NCBI RefSeq assembly: GCF_003590335.1
Contig: NZ_MIET01000017.1
Coordinates: 1-45,287, forward strand
Length of the DNA: 45,287 nucleotides
Direction: 5' to 3'
From: Pseudoalteromonas sp. MSK9-3
GTDB taxonomy: Bacteria > Pseudomonadota > Gammaproteobacteria > Enterobacterales > Alteromonadaceae
Shown: positions 8,684 through 18,300 of the stretch, piece after piece
Layout: the number at the start of each line of letters is the position of its first letter
How positions within the stretch are numbered: the stretch's first letter is position 1
Translations under genes and position numbers: made by a program
The notes under the pieces: generated by a model
Database searches by the model: none
What the model saw: only the letters and a program-made list of their open reading frames with translations
What the model was told of the DNA's origin: nothing

Positions 8684-10105
8684 TTATGCCACATCAGTTA
8701 AAGGCTGTGCAAAGCTACTTATTTGCGCTGAGCTGCCAAACCATGCGAGCTGTTCATGTAATGCTGCGACTTCACCGATGATCAATAGAGCCGGTGATAC
8801 AATGTGATGTTGCTCAATTTGCTGAGCTAAGTCACCAAGGTGTGTGCGCACAACTCGTTGTTCTTTTCTTGTGCCATTTTCAATAATGGCTACTGGGGTG
8901 CTGGCATCACGGCCATGCTTAATGAGCTGCGCTTGAATATGCGGCGATTTGAGCACGCCCATATAAATGGCCAAAGTTTGGTTCGGTTTTGCTAAAGAGG
9001 CCCAATCAAGCTCTTGTCCGTCTTTTTTACAGTGACCAGTAACAAACTGAATTGCTTGAGCGTGGTCTCGATGTGTCAGTGGAATACCTGCATAGGCGCT
9101 ACAGCCTGCTGCTGCAGTGATCCCTGGAACAATTTGATAGCGGACATCGTGCTGTGCGAGTACCTGTACTTCTTCACCACCTCGACCGTAAATAAAAGGG
9201 TCACCACCTTTGATACGACACACTTTTTTACCTTGCCGTGCTAAGTCGACCAACAGTTGATTGGTGTCTTCTTGTTTGACGCTGTGATTACCTAAGCGCT
9301 TCCCAACACAAATTAAATCGGCATCTCGACGCACTAAATCCATGATTTCGTCAGACACTAAGTAGTCGTAAACAACAACATCTGCCTGCTGCATTAGTTG
9401 CAATGCTTTTAAAGTCAGTAATTCTGGATCACCAGGGCCTGCGCCAACAATGTACACTTCCCCTTCAGGCTCTGCTTTGGCATCAAGCATGTCGTGTAAT
9501 TGCGCTGTTGCGCCTTGAGTATCCCCAACTTGTACTTTGCTTACGACACTTGAATCAAACACACCTTCCCAAAATTGACGTCTATCAGCAAAATGTTTAA
9601 AGCGAGCTTTGACATTGTCTCTAAAGCTGCCGACCAATGTTGCCAATGGACCAATATGCTGAGGAATAAGGGTTTCGAGTTTTTCGCGTAAGCGTCTGGC
9701 TAAAACCGGTGCGGTGCCGGCACTGGAAATAGCAATGGTAATTGGATCTCTATCAACAATAGAGGGGAATATAAACGTACATTTTGGTTGGTCGTCCACC
9801 ACGTTAACAAAGATATTTCGCTTATTGGCTAATTCGAACACGGTGTTGTTCACAGATTCATTATCCGTTGCAGCGATGACCAGCATTTTGCCGTCTAAGT
9901 GAGATTCGTCAAAATAAGCTTCAATTAAGGCAACTTCTTGATTGCTTGCATGTTCGAGTAGTTCATCACAAAAATCAGGTGCAACCAGAGTGACTGATGC
10001 TCTGGCTTTTAAAAAAGCACGGCATTTTCTCAGAGCAACTTCACCACCCCCGACGACGAGCACCGGTTTGTTATCAAGCTTGGTAAATATTGGTAAATAT
10101 TGCAC
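8684..10105 (-). CDS. cysG: Siroheme synthase CysG (dehydrogenase/ferrochelatase plus methyltransferase)
   Basis: The 473-aa product is the full fusion. The N-terminal precorrin-2 dehydrogenase/sirohydrochlorin ferrochelatase starts MQYLPIFTKLDNKPVLVVGGG and binds NAD through GGGEVALRK. The C-terminal uroporphyrinogen-III methyltransferase begins near residue 217 with VYIVGAGPGDPELLTLKA and contains GDPFIYGRGGEE. It makes siroheme for sulfite reductase. I read the start as GTG (10105-10103), with AAGGGG about 8 bases upstream. It is the first gene of the sulfate-assimilation operon; upstream lies a perfect palindrome that may be a LysR-type operator. Confidence 0.96.
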   Translation of the reverse strand: MQYLPIFTKLDNKPVLVVGGGEVALRKCRAFLKARASVTLVAPDFCDELLEHASNQEVALIEAYFDESHLDGKMLVIAATDNESVNNTVFELANKRNIFVNVVDDQPKCTFIFPSIVDRDPITIAISSAGTAPVLARRLREKLETLIPQHIGPLATLVGSFRDNVKARFKHFADRRQFWEGVFDSSVVSKVQVGDTQGATAQLHDMLDAKAEPEGEVYIVGAGPGDPELLTLKALQLMQQADVVVYDYLVSDEIMDLVRRDADLICVGKRLGNHSVKQEDTNQLLVDLARQGKKVCRIKGGDPFIYGRGGEEVQVLAQHDVRYQIVPGITAAAGCSAYAGIPLTHRDHAQAIQFVTGHCKKDGQELDWASLAKPNQTLAIYMGVLKSPHIQAQLIKHGRDASTPVAIIENGTRKEQRVVRTHLGDLAQQIEQHHIVSPALLIIGEVAALHEQLAWFGSSAQISSFAQPLTDVA

Positions 10106-10169
10106 GATGGAAACCCCTTAGTAATACGTGATGCTTCGGCCAACATAACGGCTGTTGGTTGCTAGCAGG

Positions 10170-10239
10170 TATGCAGAATATAGTGGGGCTAGCATATGAA
10201 AAAAGAATTTAAATTAAATTGTTATAACTAAAAGTTATA
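10170..10239 (-). promoter_or_regulatory. Putative cysG-operon promoter with LysR-type (CysB-like) palindrome
   Basis: Read on the minus strand, TATATT (10182-10177) is a reasonable -10 with no good -35, as expected for an activator-dependent promoter. About 50 bases further upstream is a perfect inverted repeat, TATAACT-AAA-AGTTATA (10223-10239 on the plus strand), centred near -61. Position and spacing fit a LysR-family activator such as CysB, but the assignment is inference. The rest of the 10106-10449 gap holds no convincing gene; GGACA-AA-TGTCC at 10380-10391 is a second small repeat near deoC. Confidence 0.45.
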
Positions 10240-10449
10240 TAGGGTTGGTAATTTAGACCTAAGGCTTAATTTACAAGGCTATACATCAATTTACTACTGC
10301 AAATAGTGCCTTATAGTGTTTGGTTATGAGTTATGCATGGCGATGCTATTCATGGGCGCTTTTAAACTTTACTGATTGCGGACAAATGTCCTGTGGTGAG
10401 AGCGTGTAATGCATTTTACTAGCTTTGAGACAATGATGAATGGACTTGA

Positions 10450-11205
10450 ATGATGACAGAATATGCAATGGCTCAGCAGGTGCTTGCTGTAATGGATTTA
10501 ACCTCGTTAAACGATGATGATTCGACTGAACAGATCACGGCATTAATTATGAGTATTGATGAGCGTTATGTTCCGCCGGCTGCTGTCTGTGTGTTTCCGC
10601 AATTTATTGCGCATAGTAAAGAGCAGTTGTCAGCCCGAAATTTACAACATGTTAAAGTGGCTACGGTGACAAATTTTCCAGAAGGAGAGCAATCTATTGA
10701 GTCTGTTTTAAGGGCGACAGAATACGCCTTAAATGAAGGCGCAGATGAAATAGATTTAGTCCTGCCTTACAAACAATTATTGGCTGGCGACCCGGATACA
10801 CCCTGGCAATATGTACATTCTAGTAAAGAGCTATGTAGAGATAAGGCGGTGCTAAAAGTCATTATCGAAAGTGGCCAATTGCAATCTTCTCACCTCATTG
10901 AGCAAGCCACCGAAATTGCTGTCCTTGCCGGTGCGGATTTTGTGAAAACAAGTACAGGCAAAGTGCCGATAAACGCAACGCTTGACGCAACCAAGGTGAT
11001 CCTTGAAACCATCAAAAAAACGAACAAGGAGGCGGGGTTTAAAGCTGCCGGCGGGGTGAAGACGGTTGCTGTTGCTCAGCAATATATTGCGCTTGCAGAG
11101 GAAATTATGGGGCCAGGATGGGTCAGCAGCCAGAATTTTAGATTGGGAGCATCAAGTTTGTTAGAGGATGTGTATCGTGTTTTACATATCGACAGAAAAT
11201 CATAG
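10450..11205 (+). CDS. deoC: Deoxyribose-phosphate aldolase DeoC
   Basis: The 251-aa product has the catalytic lysines of class I DeoC: Lys166 in DFVKTSTGK (Schiff base) and Lys198 in GFKAAGGVKT, plus Asp101 in DEIDLVLPY. It splits 2-deoxyribose 5-phosphate into glyceraldehyde 3-phosphate and acetaldehyde during deoxynucleoside breakdown. It is a lone gene without deoA/B/D. Two adjacent ATGs (10450, 10453) are possible; no strong ribosome site distinguishes them. It is divergent from cysG and precedes the tRNA-Trp promoter. Confidence 0.96.
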   Translation: MMTEYAMAQQVLAVMDLTSLNDDDSTEQITALIMSIDERYVPPAAVCVFPQFIAHSKEQLSARNLQHVKVATVTNFPEGEQSIESVLRATEYALNEGADEIDLVLPYKQLLAGDPDTPWQYVHSSKELCRDKAVLKVIIESGQLQSSHLIEQATEIAVLAGADFVKTSTGKVPINATLDATKVILETIKKTNKEAGFKAAGGVKTVAVAQQYIALAEEIMGPGWVSSQNFRLGASSLLEDVYRVLHIDRKS

Positions 11206-11285
11206 AAAAAGAGCTGTTTTGTTGGAAATATAGACAATGAGAGAAAGTTAGTGCAATGAATTTTGCTTTTGCATATCTTTTACTC

Positions 11286-11313
11286 TTGTTTTCAATTTGT
11301 TCGTCAGTATAAT
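11286..11313 (+). promoter_or_regulatory. Promoter of tRNA-Trp-secE-nusG
   Basis: TTGTTT (11286-11291), a 16-base spacer and a consensus TATAAT (11308-11313) lie 15 bases before the first base of tRNA-Trp. This predicts transcription of the tRNA followed by secE and nusG. Confidence 0.75.
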
Positions 11314-11328
11314 GGGCGTCCACTTTGC

Positions 11329-11405
11329 AGGGGCGTAGTTCCAATTGGTAGAACAGCGGTCTCCAAAACCGATGGTTGCGGGTTCGAGTCCTGCCGCCCC
11401 TGCCA
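11329..11405 (+). tRNA. trpT: tRNA-Trp (anticodon CCA)
   Basis: The acceptor arm AGGGGCG (11329-11335) pairs with CGCCCCT (11395-11401), followed by discriminator G and an encoded CCA. The D-stem is GTTC/GAAC. The anticodon loop CTCCAAA (11361-11367) places CCA at 11363-11365, reading UGG. The T-loop is TTCGAGT. The anticodon stem GCGGT/ACCGA has a G-A mismatch at its outermost pair. Position directly before secE matches the trpT-secE-nusG order of gammaproteobacteria. Confidence 0.97.
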
Positions 11406-11542
11406 TTCATATATTGATGAGTCCAAATCTAAAATAAGGTGTTGGTTTCTTACATATTAGCGCTTATTTATACATTTGGATTTAATGGATTAACCCTGCC
11501 TTGGTGCAGGGTTGTTGTGTCTGTATTTAAGGTAAATTTATT

Positions 11543-11920
11543 ATGAGCACGAATGTTGAAACGCCGTCAAACTCGATGGACATGGTTAAATGGCTAGTTG
11601 CAATCTCATTACTGACTGGTGCGGTAGTAGGGAACTACTTATACGCTGATATGTCAGTGTTAGTACGTGCAGTTGGTGTTGTAGTTGCAGTTGCCGCTGC
11701 ATTGGGTATTGCTGCTACTACGGGTAAAGGAAACACCTTCATTGCGTTTGCAAAAGAAGCACGCATTGAAGTTCGTAAGGTTGTTTGGCCAACGCGTCAA
11801 GAAACGACTCATACAACATTTATTGTTATGATTGCGACTGTGATAATGGCGCTGATCCTTTGGGGTCTAGATGGCCTGTTATTCCGAGTTGTTGGCTTTT
11901 TAACTGGATTGGAGATCTGA
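11543..11920 (+). CDS. secE: Protein translocase subunit SecE
   Basis: The 125-aa product has three predicted membrane segments, as in E. coli and unlike the single-span SecE of many bacteria. They lie near residues 15-32, 36-55 and 90-115, with the conserved cytosolic stretch [20 protein letters not shown] between the second and third. SecE clamps SecY in the SecYEG channel of the inner membrane. It lies 137 bases after tRNA-Trp and 4 bases before nusG, an arrangement conserved in bacteria. Confidence 0.97.
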   Translation: MSTNVETPSNSMDMVKWLVAISLLTGAVVGNYLYADMSVLVRAVGVVVAVAAALGIAATTGKGNTFIAFAKEARIEVRKVVWPTRQETTHTTFIVMIATVIMALILWGLDGLLFRVVGFLTGLEI

Positions 11921-11924
11921 TCCC

Positions 11925-12482
11925 ATGTCGGATGAGAACAAAGAAAAGAAATTACGTTGGTACGTAATTCAGGCGTTTTCAGGATATGAAAAACGCGTAG
12001 CTCAAACCATTAATGAGCATATTAAAATCGAAGGTTTAGAAGAAAGCTTCGGTGAAGTACTGGTTCCAACAGAAGAAGTTGTCGAGATGCGCGCTGGTCA
12101 AAAGCGTAAGTCTGAACGTAAATTCTTCCCAGGTTATGTACTTGTAGAAATGGATATGAACGATGCGAGCTGGCACTTAGTGAACAGTACGCCTCGTGTG
12201 ATGGGCTTTATTGGCGGTACATCAGACCGCCCAGCACCAATAAGCAAAAAAGAAGCAGACCGCATTCTTAACCGCTTACAAGAAAATGCTGAAGCGCCAA
12301 AACCAGCAACGTTGTTTGAAGTGGGTGAAGTGGTTCGTGTAACCGATGGCCCATTTGCAGACTTCAGTGGTGTGGTTGAAGAAGTGGATTATGAGAAGAG
12401 CCGCGTAAAAGTGTCTGTTCTGATCTTTGGTCGTTCAACACCAGTTGATTTAGACTTTGGACAAGTAGAAAAAGATAAGTAA
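11925..12482 (+). CDS. nusG: Transcription termination/antitermination factor NusG
   Basis: The 185-aa product has the NGN domain ([18 protein letters not shown]... [19 protein letters not shown]) and a C-terminal KOW domain ([23 protein letters not shown]). NusG binds RNA polymerase, suppresses pausing and links it to Rho or to the ribosome. It follows secE by 4 bases. A hairpin terminator with an embedded promoter lies just downstream. Confidence 0.98.
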   Translation: MSDENKEKKLRWYVIQAFSGYEKRVAQTINEHIKIEGLEESFGEVLVPTEEVVEMRAGQKRKSERKFFPGYVLVEMDMNDASWHLVNSTPRVMGFIGGTSDRPAPISKKEADRILNRLQENAEAPKPATLFEVGEVVRVTDGPFADFSGVVEEVDYEKSRVKVSVLIFGRSTPVDLDFGQVEKDK

Positions 12483-12502
12483 GGTATTTTTAATCACCTT
12501 AC

Positions 12503-12531
12503 TTGAAAAAGGCCGCTGGTTAACTTATAAT
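12503..12531 (+). promoter_or_regulatory. Promoter of rplKA(JL-rpoBC), nested in the nusG terminator
   Basis: TTGAAA (12503-12508), exactly 17 bases, then consensus TATAAT (12526-12531). The -35 overlaps the left foot of the nusG terminator and the -10 lies in its loop. Predicted start is near 12538, inside the right arm, so transcripts from it cannot form the hairpin. It fits the known PL11 promoter position between nusG and rplK. Confidence 0.78.
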
Positions 12532-12544
12532 CAGCGGCCTTTTT
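12506..12544 (+). terminator. Terminator after nusG
   Basis: The stem AAAAA-GGCCGCTG (12506-12518) pairs with CAGCGGCC-TTTTT (12532-12544), 13 bp with a 13-base loop; the T-run forms the right foot. It ends the secE-nusG transcript. Its loop contains the -10 box of the next promoter. Confidence 0.88.
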
Positions 12545-12666
12545 GTATTCGGGCTTTTACCTCTGTGTGGAAGTTGCGGGCAAAAAGTTTTTTATTAATT
12601 TGGGAAGCCGCTTGAGTACGCGTCCTCGCGCGCACAAGGCTAAGACCCACCTAATGAGGTATTATC

Positions 12667-13095
12667 ATGGCTAAAAAAGTTGAAGCTCTAATCAAGCTAC
12701 AAGTTGCTGCTGGTATGGCTAATCCAAGTCCTCCAGTAGGTCCTGCACTAGGTCAACACGGTGTAAACATCATGGAATTCTGTAAAGCGTTCAACGCACG
12801 TACAGAGTCAATTGAAAAAGGCGCACCTGTTCCTGTAGTAATTTCAGTTTACAATGATCGTTCTTTCACGTTCGACATGAAAACTCCACCTGCTTCTTAC
12901 CTTCTTAAGAAAGCGGCTGGCATCAAGTCTGGTTCAGGCCGTCCTAACACTGAGAAAGTGGGTACTGTTACACGTGCTCAACTTGAAGAGATTGTTGAGA
13001 CTAAACGTCCTGACCTTACAGCTGCAGATTTAGACGCAGCGGTTCGCACTATCGCAGGTTCTGCGCGTGCGATGGGCTTGGATGTAGAGGGATAA
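12667..13095 (+). CDS. rplK: 50S ribosomal protein L11
   Basis: The 142-aa product has the N-terminal L11 signature ([33 protein letters not shown]) with the conserved Pro-rich hinge, and the C-terminal rRNA-binding domain. L11 binds the GTPase-associated region of 23S rRNA. It starts 4 bases ahead of the rplA spacing unit (stop 13095, next start 13100). In relatives, L1 represses this operon by binding the rplK leader; the leader here is 12545-12666. Confidence 0.98.
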   Translation: MAKKVEALIKLQVAAGMANPSPPVGPALGQHGVNIMEFCKAFNARTESIEKGAPVPVVISVYNDRSFTFDMKTPPASYLLKKAAGIKSGSGRPNTEKVGTVTRAQLEEIVETKRPDLTAADLDAAVRTIAGSARAMGLDVEG

Positions 13096-13099
13096 TATA

Positions 13100-13801
13100 A
13101 TGGCTAAACTTACTAAACGTATGCGTACTATCCGCGAGAAAGTGGAAGTAACTAAAGATTACGAAATCAACGAAGCAGTTGCGCTTCTTAAAGAGCTAGC
13201 GACAGCTAAGTTCGTTGAAAGTGTTGACGTTGCTGTTAACCTTGGTATCGATGCACGTAAATCTGATCAAAACGTTCGTGGTGCTACGGTACTACCACAC
13301 GGTACTGGTCGTGAAGTGCGCGTTGCTGTATTCACTCAGGGTGCAAACGCTGATGCTGCTAAAGAAGCTGGTGCTGATTTAGTGGGCATGGAAGAACTTG
13401 CTGAGCAAGTTAAAAAAGGCGAAATGAACTTTGACGTTGTTGTTGCTTCTCCAGATGCAATGCGCGTTGTTGGTCAACTAGGTCAGATCCTAGGTCCACG
13501 TGGTCTTATGCCTAACCCTAAAACTGGTACTGTAACACCTAACGTTGCAGAAGCAGTTAAAAATGCTAAAGCTGGTCAGGTTCGCTACCGTAATGACAAG
13601 AACGGCATCATCCACACTACTATCGGTAAAGTGGATTTCACAGCTGTTCAGTTACAAGAAAACCTTGAATCTCTACTTGTAGCGCTTAAGAAGGCTAAGC
13701 CTTCACAAGCAAAAGGTGCTTACCTTAAGAAGGTAACTATCTCTACAACTATGGGTGCTGGTGTTGCTCTAGATCAAGCTACTTTAAATACAGTAGTATA
13801 A
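13100..13801 (+). CDS. rplA: 50S ribosomal protein L1
   Basis: The 233-aa product has the L1 signature [19 protein letters not shown] and the N-terminal [11 protein letters not shown]1 forms the mobile L1 stalk that moves deacylated tRNA from the ribosome and is the translational repressor of rplKA in relatives. It follows rplK by 4 bases. The frame ends with TAA just before a weak hairpin that overlaps the rplJ promoter. Confidence 0.98.
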   Translation: MAKLTKRMRTIREKVEVTKDYEINEAVALLKELATAKFVESVDVAVNLGIDARKSDQNVRGATVLPHGTGREVRVAVFTQGANADAAKEAGADLVGMEELAEQVKKGEMNFDVVVASPDAMRVVGQLGQILGPRGLMPNPKTGTVTPNVAEAVKNAKAGQVRYRNDKNGIIHTTIGKVDFTAVQLQENLESLLVALKKAKPSQAKGAYLKKVTISTTMGAGVALDQATLNTVV

Positions 13802-13818
13802 GTTTTTAGAGAATAGCA

Positions 13819-13847
13819 TTTACATGGCGTAAAATTTGTACTATAAT
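13819..13847 (+). promoter_or_regulatory. Promoter of rplJL-rpoBC
   Basis: TTTACA (13819-13824), a 17-base spacer and consensus TATAAT (13842-13847), 18 bases after the rplA stop. An inverted repeat ATGGCG (13824-13829) / CGCCAT (13852-13857) encloses the -10 and is followed by TTTTG, so a weak terminator and the promoter overlap. It corresponds in place to PL10 of E. coli. Confidence 0.77.
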
Positions 13848-13950
13848 TTCGCGCCATTTTGTTGATAAATTCACGTGTGAAAATATCAACAATAAAAGAA
13901 TTCGGGTTGAAGCATATAATTTCGTTAAGCTTTATTGCAAGGCGATAAAT

Positions 13951-14095
13951 TGTGCTTCCGTCCAAGACCGTAGGAGGCTTTCGGGTCTTAATAGTATTCC
14001 TACGTAGACGGTGTGAATCCCAGCTAGATTTTTCCTAATCTTCTGGCTCTCGCCGTAAAAAGCATCTCTGCTAACGAAAGTTGCAGGGTAGAGTA
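13951..14095 (+). ncRNA. L10 leader (autoregulatory mRNA structure before rplJ)
   Basis: The 13802-14140 gap holds the rplJL leader RNA. Complementary arms CCGTC (13958-13962)/GACGG (14007-14011) and CGTAGGA (13969-13975)/TCCTACG (13998-14004) fit the conserved L10 leader, as does the sequence GTCCAAGACCGTAGGAGGC. In relatives the L10-L7/L12 complex binds this structure and represses translation of rplJ and rplL. A short frame opening at 14081 in phase with rplJ is part of the leader, not the L10 N-terminus. Confidence 0.85.
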
Positions 14096-14140
14096 GAACT
14101 GAAAAACATTATGTTTTTCAATAAACCAGGAGTAACACCC

Positions 14141-14635
14141 ATGGCTTTAAATCTTCAAGACAAAAAAGCAATTGTTGCTGAAGTCAACGAAGCTGCCAAA
14201 GGTGCTCTATCAGCAGTTGTTGCTGATTCTCGTGGTGTAACAGTAGGTGCAATCACTGCTCTTCGTAAAGAAGCTCGTGAAGCTGGTGTATGGATGAAGG
14301 TTGTCCGTAACACGCTAGCTAAACGTGCTGTTGAAGGCACTGATTACGAATGCCTAAACGAATCACTAGTTGGTCCAAGCCTTATCGCTTTCTCTTCAGA
14401 GCACCCAGGTGCTGCTGCGCGTATCTTTGCTGATTTCGCGAAAAAGAACGAAGAATTTGAGCTTAAGACTGCTGCATTCGAAGGTAAAGTTGTAGACGTA
14501 GATATGCTTGCTAAGCTACCTACATACGACGAAGCTGTTGCACGCTTAATGAGCGCTATGAAAGAAGCGTCTGCTGGCAAATTGTGTAAAACAATTGAAG
14601 CAGTACGTGTACAGAAAGCTGAGCAAGCTGCTTAA
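14141..14635 (+). CDS. rplJ: 50S ribosomal protein L10
   Basis: The 164-aa product starts [19 protein letters not shown], the typical L10 N-terminus, at ATG 14141 with CCAGGAGT upstream; the in-frame upstream extension to 14081 has no family support. L10 anchors L7/L12 dimers to the ribosomal stalk through its C-terminal helix and represses its own operon via the leader. A strong ribosome site and the leader structure point to tight translational control. Confidence 0.97.
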   Translation: MALNLQDKKAIVAEVNEAAKGALSAVVADSRGVTVGAITALRKEAREAGVWMKVVRNTLAKRAVEGTDYECLNESLVGPSLIAFSSEHPGAAARIFADFAKKNEEFELKTAAFEGKVVDVDMLAKLPTYDEAVARLMSAMKEASAGKLCKTIEAVRVQKAEQAA

Positions 14636-14706
14636 TTTAAGCCCGCTCCTTTCTTTAATAAATTTTTTTGAACCACATGGGTTCGTAAATAATTAGGAAA
14701 TTTGAA

Positions 14707-15069
14707 ATGTCTGTAACTAAAGACCAAATCCTTGACGCAATTGCTGAAATGTCAGTAATGGACGTTGTTGAACTAGTAGAAGCAATGGAAGAGAAGTTCG
14801 GTGTAACTGCAGCAGCTGCTGTTGTTGCTGGTCCTGCTGCTGAAGCTGCTGAAGAGAAAACTGAATTTGACGTTATTCTTAAAGCTGCTGGCGCTAACAA
14901 AGTTGCTTCTATCAAAGCAGTACGTGGCGCAACTGGTCTAGGCCTTAAAGAAGCTAAAGCTCTTGTTGAAGCTGCTCCAACTCCAGTGAAAGAAGCTGTT
15001 TCTAAAGAAGAAGCTGAAGCACTTAAAACTGATCTTGAAGCAGCTGGTGCTGAAGTTGAGATCAAGTAA
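14707..15069 (+). CDS. rplL: 50S ribosomal protein L7/L12
   Basis: The 120-aa acidic, Ala-rich product has the N-terminal dimerisation domain ([24 protein letters not shown]), an Ala hinge and the C-terminal domain ([36 protein letters not shown]) that recruits translational GTPases. It is normally present in several copies per ribosome. It lies 71 bases after rplJ with AGGAAA upstream, and is followed by a partial terminator before rpoB. Confidence 0.98.
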   Translation: MSVTKDQILDAIAEMSVMDVVELVEAMEEKFGVTAAAAVVAGPAAEAAEEKTEFDVILKAAGANKVASIKAVRGATGLGLKEAKALVEAAPTPVKEAVSKEEAEALKTDLEAAGAEVEIK

Positions 15070-15107
15070 TCTAGCTTTTGCTAGGTTCGCTGTCTGAGAA
15101 ATCAGGC

Positions 15108-15141
15108 AAGGGCTGGTGATTTTTTAATCACCGGCCCTTTT
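15108..15141 (+). terminator. Attenuator between rplL and rpoB
   Basis: A 14-bp stem (15108-15121 with 15126-15139; one T-G wobble) with a 4-base T loop is followed by a short T-run (15138-15141). In E. coli an attenuator at this place lets only part of the transcripts pass into rpoBC; the same role is inferred. The remaining leader to 15332 shows no gene. Confidence 0.82.
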
Positions 15142-15332
15142 GCGCTATAGCGTGAAATATTCGCTGAGTGCAAAACCTCTATATTTTTTCATTGTTTTCA
15201 ATAGTTTATATTTTTGTCAATAACGTCGATTTATAGAGTGACAATTAGATGTTGTTATCCTGGCTTAGATGCCAGTTAAGTCTGTTCATACAAGAACAGG
15301 TTGGGTCAAAGATCAGCAAGCTGAGGAACCCC

Positions 15333-18300
15333 ATGGCTTACTCTTATTCTGAAAAGAAACGTATCCGTAAGGATTTTGGTAAACGTCCACAAGTTTTGGA
15401 CATACCTTTCTTACTGTCTACGCAGTTAGAATCGTTCAAAAAGTTCTTGAATCCGGACGCCGATGGTGATCATGGTTTGGAAGCAGCATTTCGTTCTGTT
15501 TTCCCAATCAAAAGCTATTCGGGAAATTCTGAGCTACAGTACGTAAGTTATCGTATTGGTGAGCCAGTATTCGATGTAAAAGAATGTCAAATTCGCGGTG
15601 TGACTTTTTCTGCTCCACTTCGCGTAAAACTTCGTCTTGTGCTAATGGATAAAGAAGCGCCAGGCACAGTAAAAGACATTAAAGAGCAAGAAGTGTATAT
15701 GGGCGAAATCCCGCTCATGACAGATACCGGTACTTTTGTTATCAATGGTACTGAGCGTGTAATCGTTTCTCAGCTACACCGTTCACCTGGTGTATTCTTT
15801 GATAACGACCGTGGTAAGTCACACTCGTCTGGTAAAGTGCTTTATAATGCACGTGTTATTCCTTACCGTGGTTCATGGTTAGACTTTGAATTCGACGTAA
15901 AAGATAATCTTTACGTACGTATTGACCGTCGCCGTAAATTACCTGCGTCAATCATCTTACGTGCACTTGAATACACGACTGAAGAAATCTTAGATATGTT
16001 CTTCGAGACGACTGCATTCGAAGTGTCTAACGGCAAAGTATTAATGGAGCTAGTACCATCACGTCTTCGTGGTGAAACAGCGGCTTTTGATATTAAAGAT
16101 GATGAAGGCGAAGTGTTAGTTGAAGCGGGCCGTCGTGTTACAGCACGCCACATCAAAACACTTGAAAAGAAAGAAATCAAACACCTTGAAGTACCGCATG
16201 AGTACATCATAGGTCGTGTGGTTGCTAAAAACTACGTTGATACATCAACAGGCGAAGTAATTGTTGAGGCAAATGCTGAGTTATCTCTTGAGTTGATGGC
16301 AGAGCTTGTAAAAGCCGGCCACACTAAGATCGATACCCTGTACATCAACGATGTAGACAGCGGTGCGTACATTTCTGATACTGTTCGCATTGATTCTACA
16401 AGCAACCGCCTAGAAGCATTGGTAGAAATCTACCGTATGATGCGCCCAGGTGAGCCGCCAACGAAAGATGCTGCTGAAGCATTATTCGATAACCTATTCT
16501 TCTCTGAAGAGCGTTATGACTTATCGACTGTTGGTCGTATGAAGTTTAACAGCCGTGTAGGTTACGATACAGATACAGGCCCGGGTACATTAAACAAAAC
16601 TGATATTGTTTCTGTGATGAAGGTATTAATCGACATCAGAAATGGTAAAGGTGAAGTAGATGATATCGACCACCTTGGTAACCGTCGTATTCGTTCTGTT
16701 GGCGAAATGGCTGAAAACCAATTCCGTGTTGGTCTTGTGCGCGTTGAACGTGCTGTACGTGAGCGCTTAAGCCTTGGTGACCTTGATGCAATTATGCCTC
16801 AAGACCTCATTAACGCTAAGCCTATTTCTGCGGCAGTTAAAGAGTTCTTCGGTTCTTCACAGCTTTCTCAGTTTATGGACCAAAACAACCCGCTTTCAGA
16901 AGTAACGCACAAGCGTCGTATTTCTGCATTAGGTCCGGGTGGTTTGACACGTGAACGTGCTGGCTTCGAAGTACGAGATGTACACGTAACGCACTATGGT
17001 CGTGTTTGTCCAATCGAAACGCCAGAAGGCCCGAACATCGGTCTAATCAACTCATTATCAACGTATGCACGTACAAATGATTACGGTTTCTTAGAAACAC
17101 CTTACCGTAAAGTTGTCGACAGCGTTGTAACAGATGAAGTTGATTACCTTTCTGCTATTGAGGAAGGTCAGTTTGTAATCGCACAGGCGAACTCAAACTT
17201 AGACGAAAATAACGAATTTATTGATGAGCAGATCCCGTGTCGTCACAAAGGTGAATCAACCTTTATGGGCCGCGCTGACATTCAATATATGGACGTATCT
17301 CCACAGCAGGTTATCTCTGTAGCAGCCGCGCTTATCCCATTCCTTGAACACGATGATGCTAACCGTGCATTGATGGGTTCAAACATGCAACGTCAAGCAG
17401 TTCCGACGTTGAAAGCTGATAAGCCGCTAGTAGGTACTGGTATTGAACTTACACTTGCGAAAGACTCAGGTGTAACCATCGTTGCAAAACGTGGCGGTGT
17501 AGTGAAATACGCTGATGCAAGCCGTATCGTTGTAAACGTTAATGAAGAAGAGCGTGTACCTGGTGAAGCCGGTATCGACATCTATAACTTAACGAAATAC
17601 ACACGTTCAAACCAAAATACCTGTATTAACCAAAAACCAACTTGTATGGTTGGTGAGCCGGTTGTACGTGGTGATGTACTTGCAGATGGTCCATCAACAG
17701 ATTTAGGTGATTTAGCACTAGGTCAAAACTTACGTGTGGCATTCATGCCTTGGAATGGTTACAACTTCGAAGACTCGATTCTATTATCTGAGCGCGTTGT
17801 TGAAGAAGATCGTCTAACGACAATTCACATTCAAGAGCTACAGTGTATTGCCCGTGATACTAAGTTAGGTCCAGAAGAAATCACTGCAGATATTCCGAAC
17901 GTAGGTGAATCTGCGTTAGGTAAGCTTGATGAATCAGGTGTTGTATATATCGGTGCTGAAGTTAAAGGCGGCGACATCTTAGTTGGTAAAGTAACTCCTA
18001 AAGGTGAAACACAACTTACACCGGAAGAGAAGCTACTGCGTGCCATCTTTGGTGAGAAAGCGTCTGACGTAAAAGACAGCTCTCTACGTGTACCAAACTC
18101 TGTAACTGGTACCGTCATCGACGTACAAGTATTTACACGTGATGGCGTTGAAAAAGATAAGCGTGCACTTGAAGTTGAAGACATGCAGCTTCGTGAAGCG
18201 AAAAAAGACTTCAACGAAGAGTTCAAGATCCTTGAAGGTGGTGTACTAAACCGTGCACGTAATTTACTTGTTCAAGCTGGTTTCAGTGAAGACAAAATTG

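Noticed and set aside
10326..10412. 28-codon frame between cysG and deoC
   Set aside because: No clear ribosome site, no recognisable composition; probably chance within a regulatory gap.
11138..11410. 90-aa minus-strand frame over the 3' end of deoC and tRNA-Trp
   Set aside because: It is antisense to a tRNA and a confirmed gene, has no recognisable domain and no ribosome site.
14081..14140. In-frame upstream extension of L10 (20 extra residues)
   Set aside because: It falls in the L10 leader [14 protein letters not shown] at 14141 is the known N-terminus and has the CCAGGAGT ribosome site.
15249..15332. Upstream extension of RpoB by 28 residues
   Set aside because: [16 protein letters not shown] at 15333 is the family start with GAGGA before it; the extension is leader sequence.
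17831..18226. 131-aa Ser-rich minus-strand frame inside rpoB
   Set aside because: Typical antisense artefact of a GAA/GAC-rich coding strand; the sense gene is certain.
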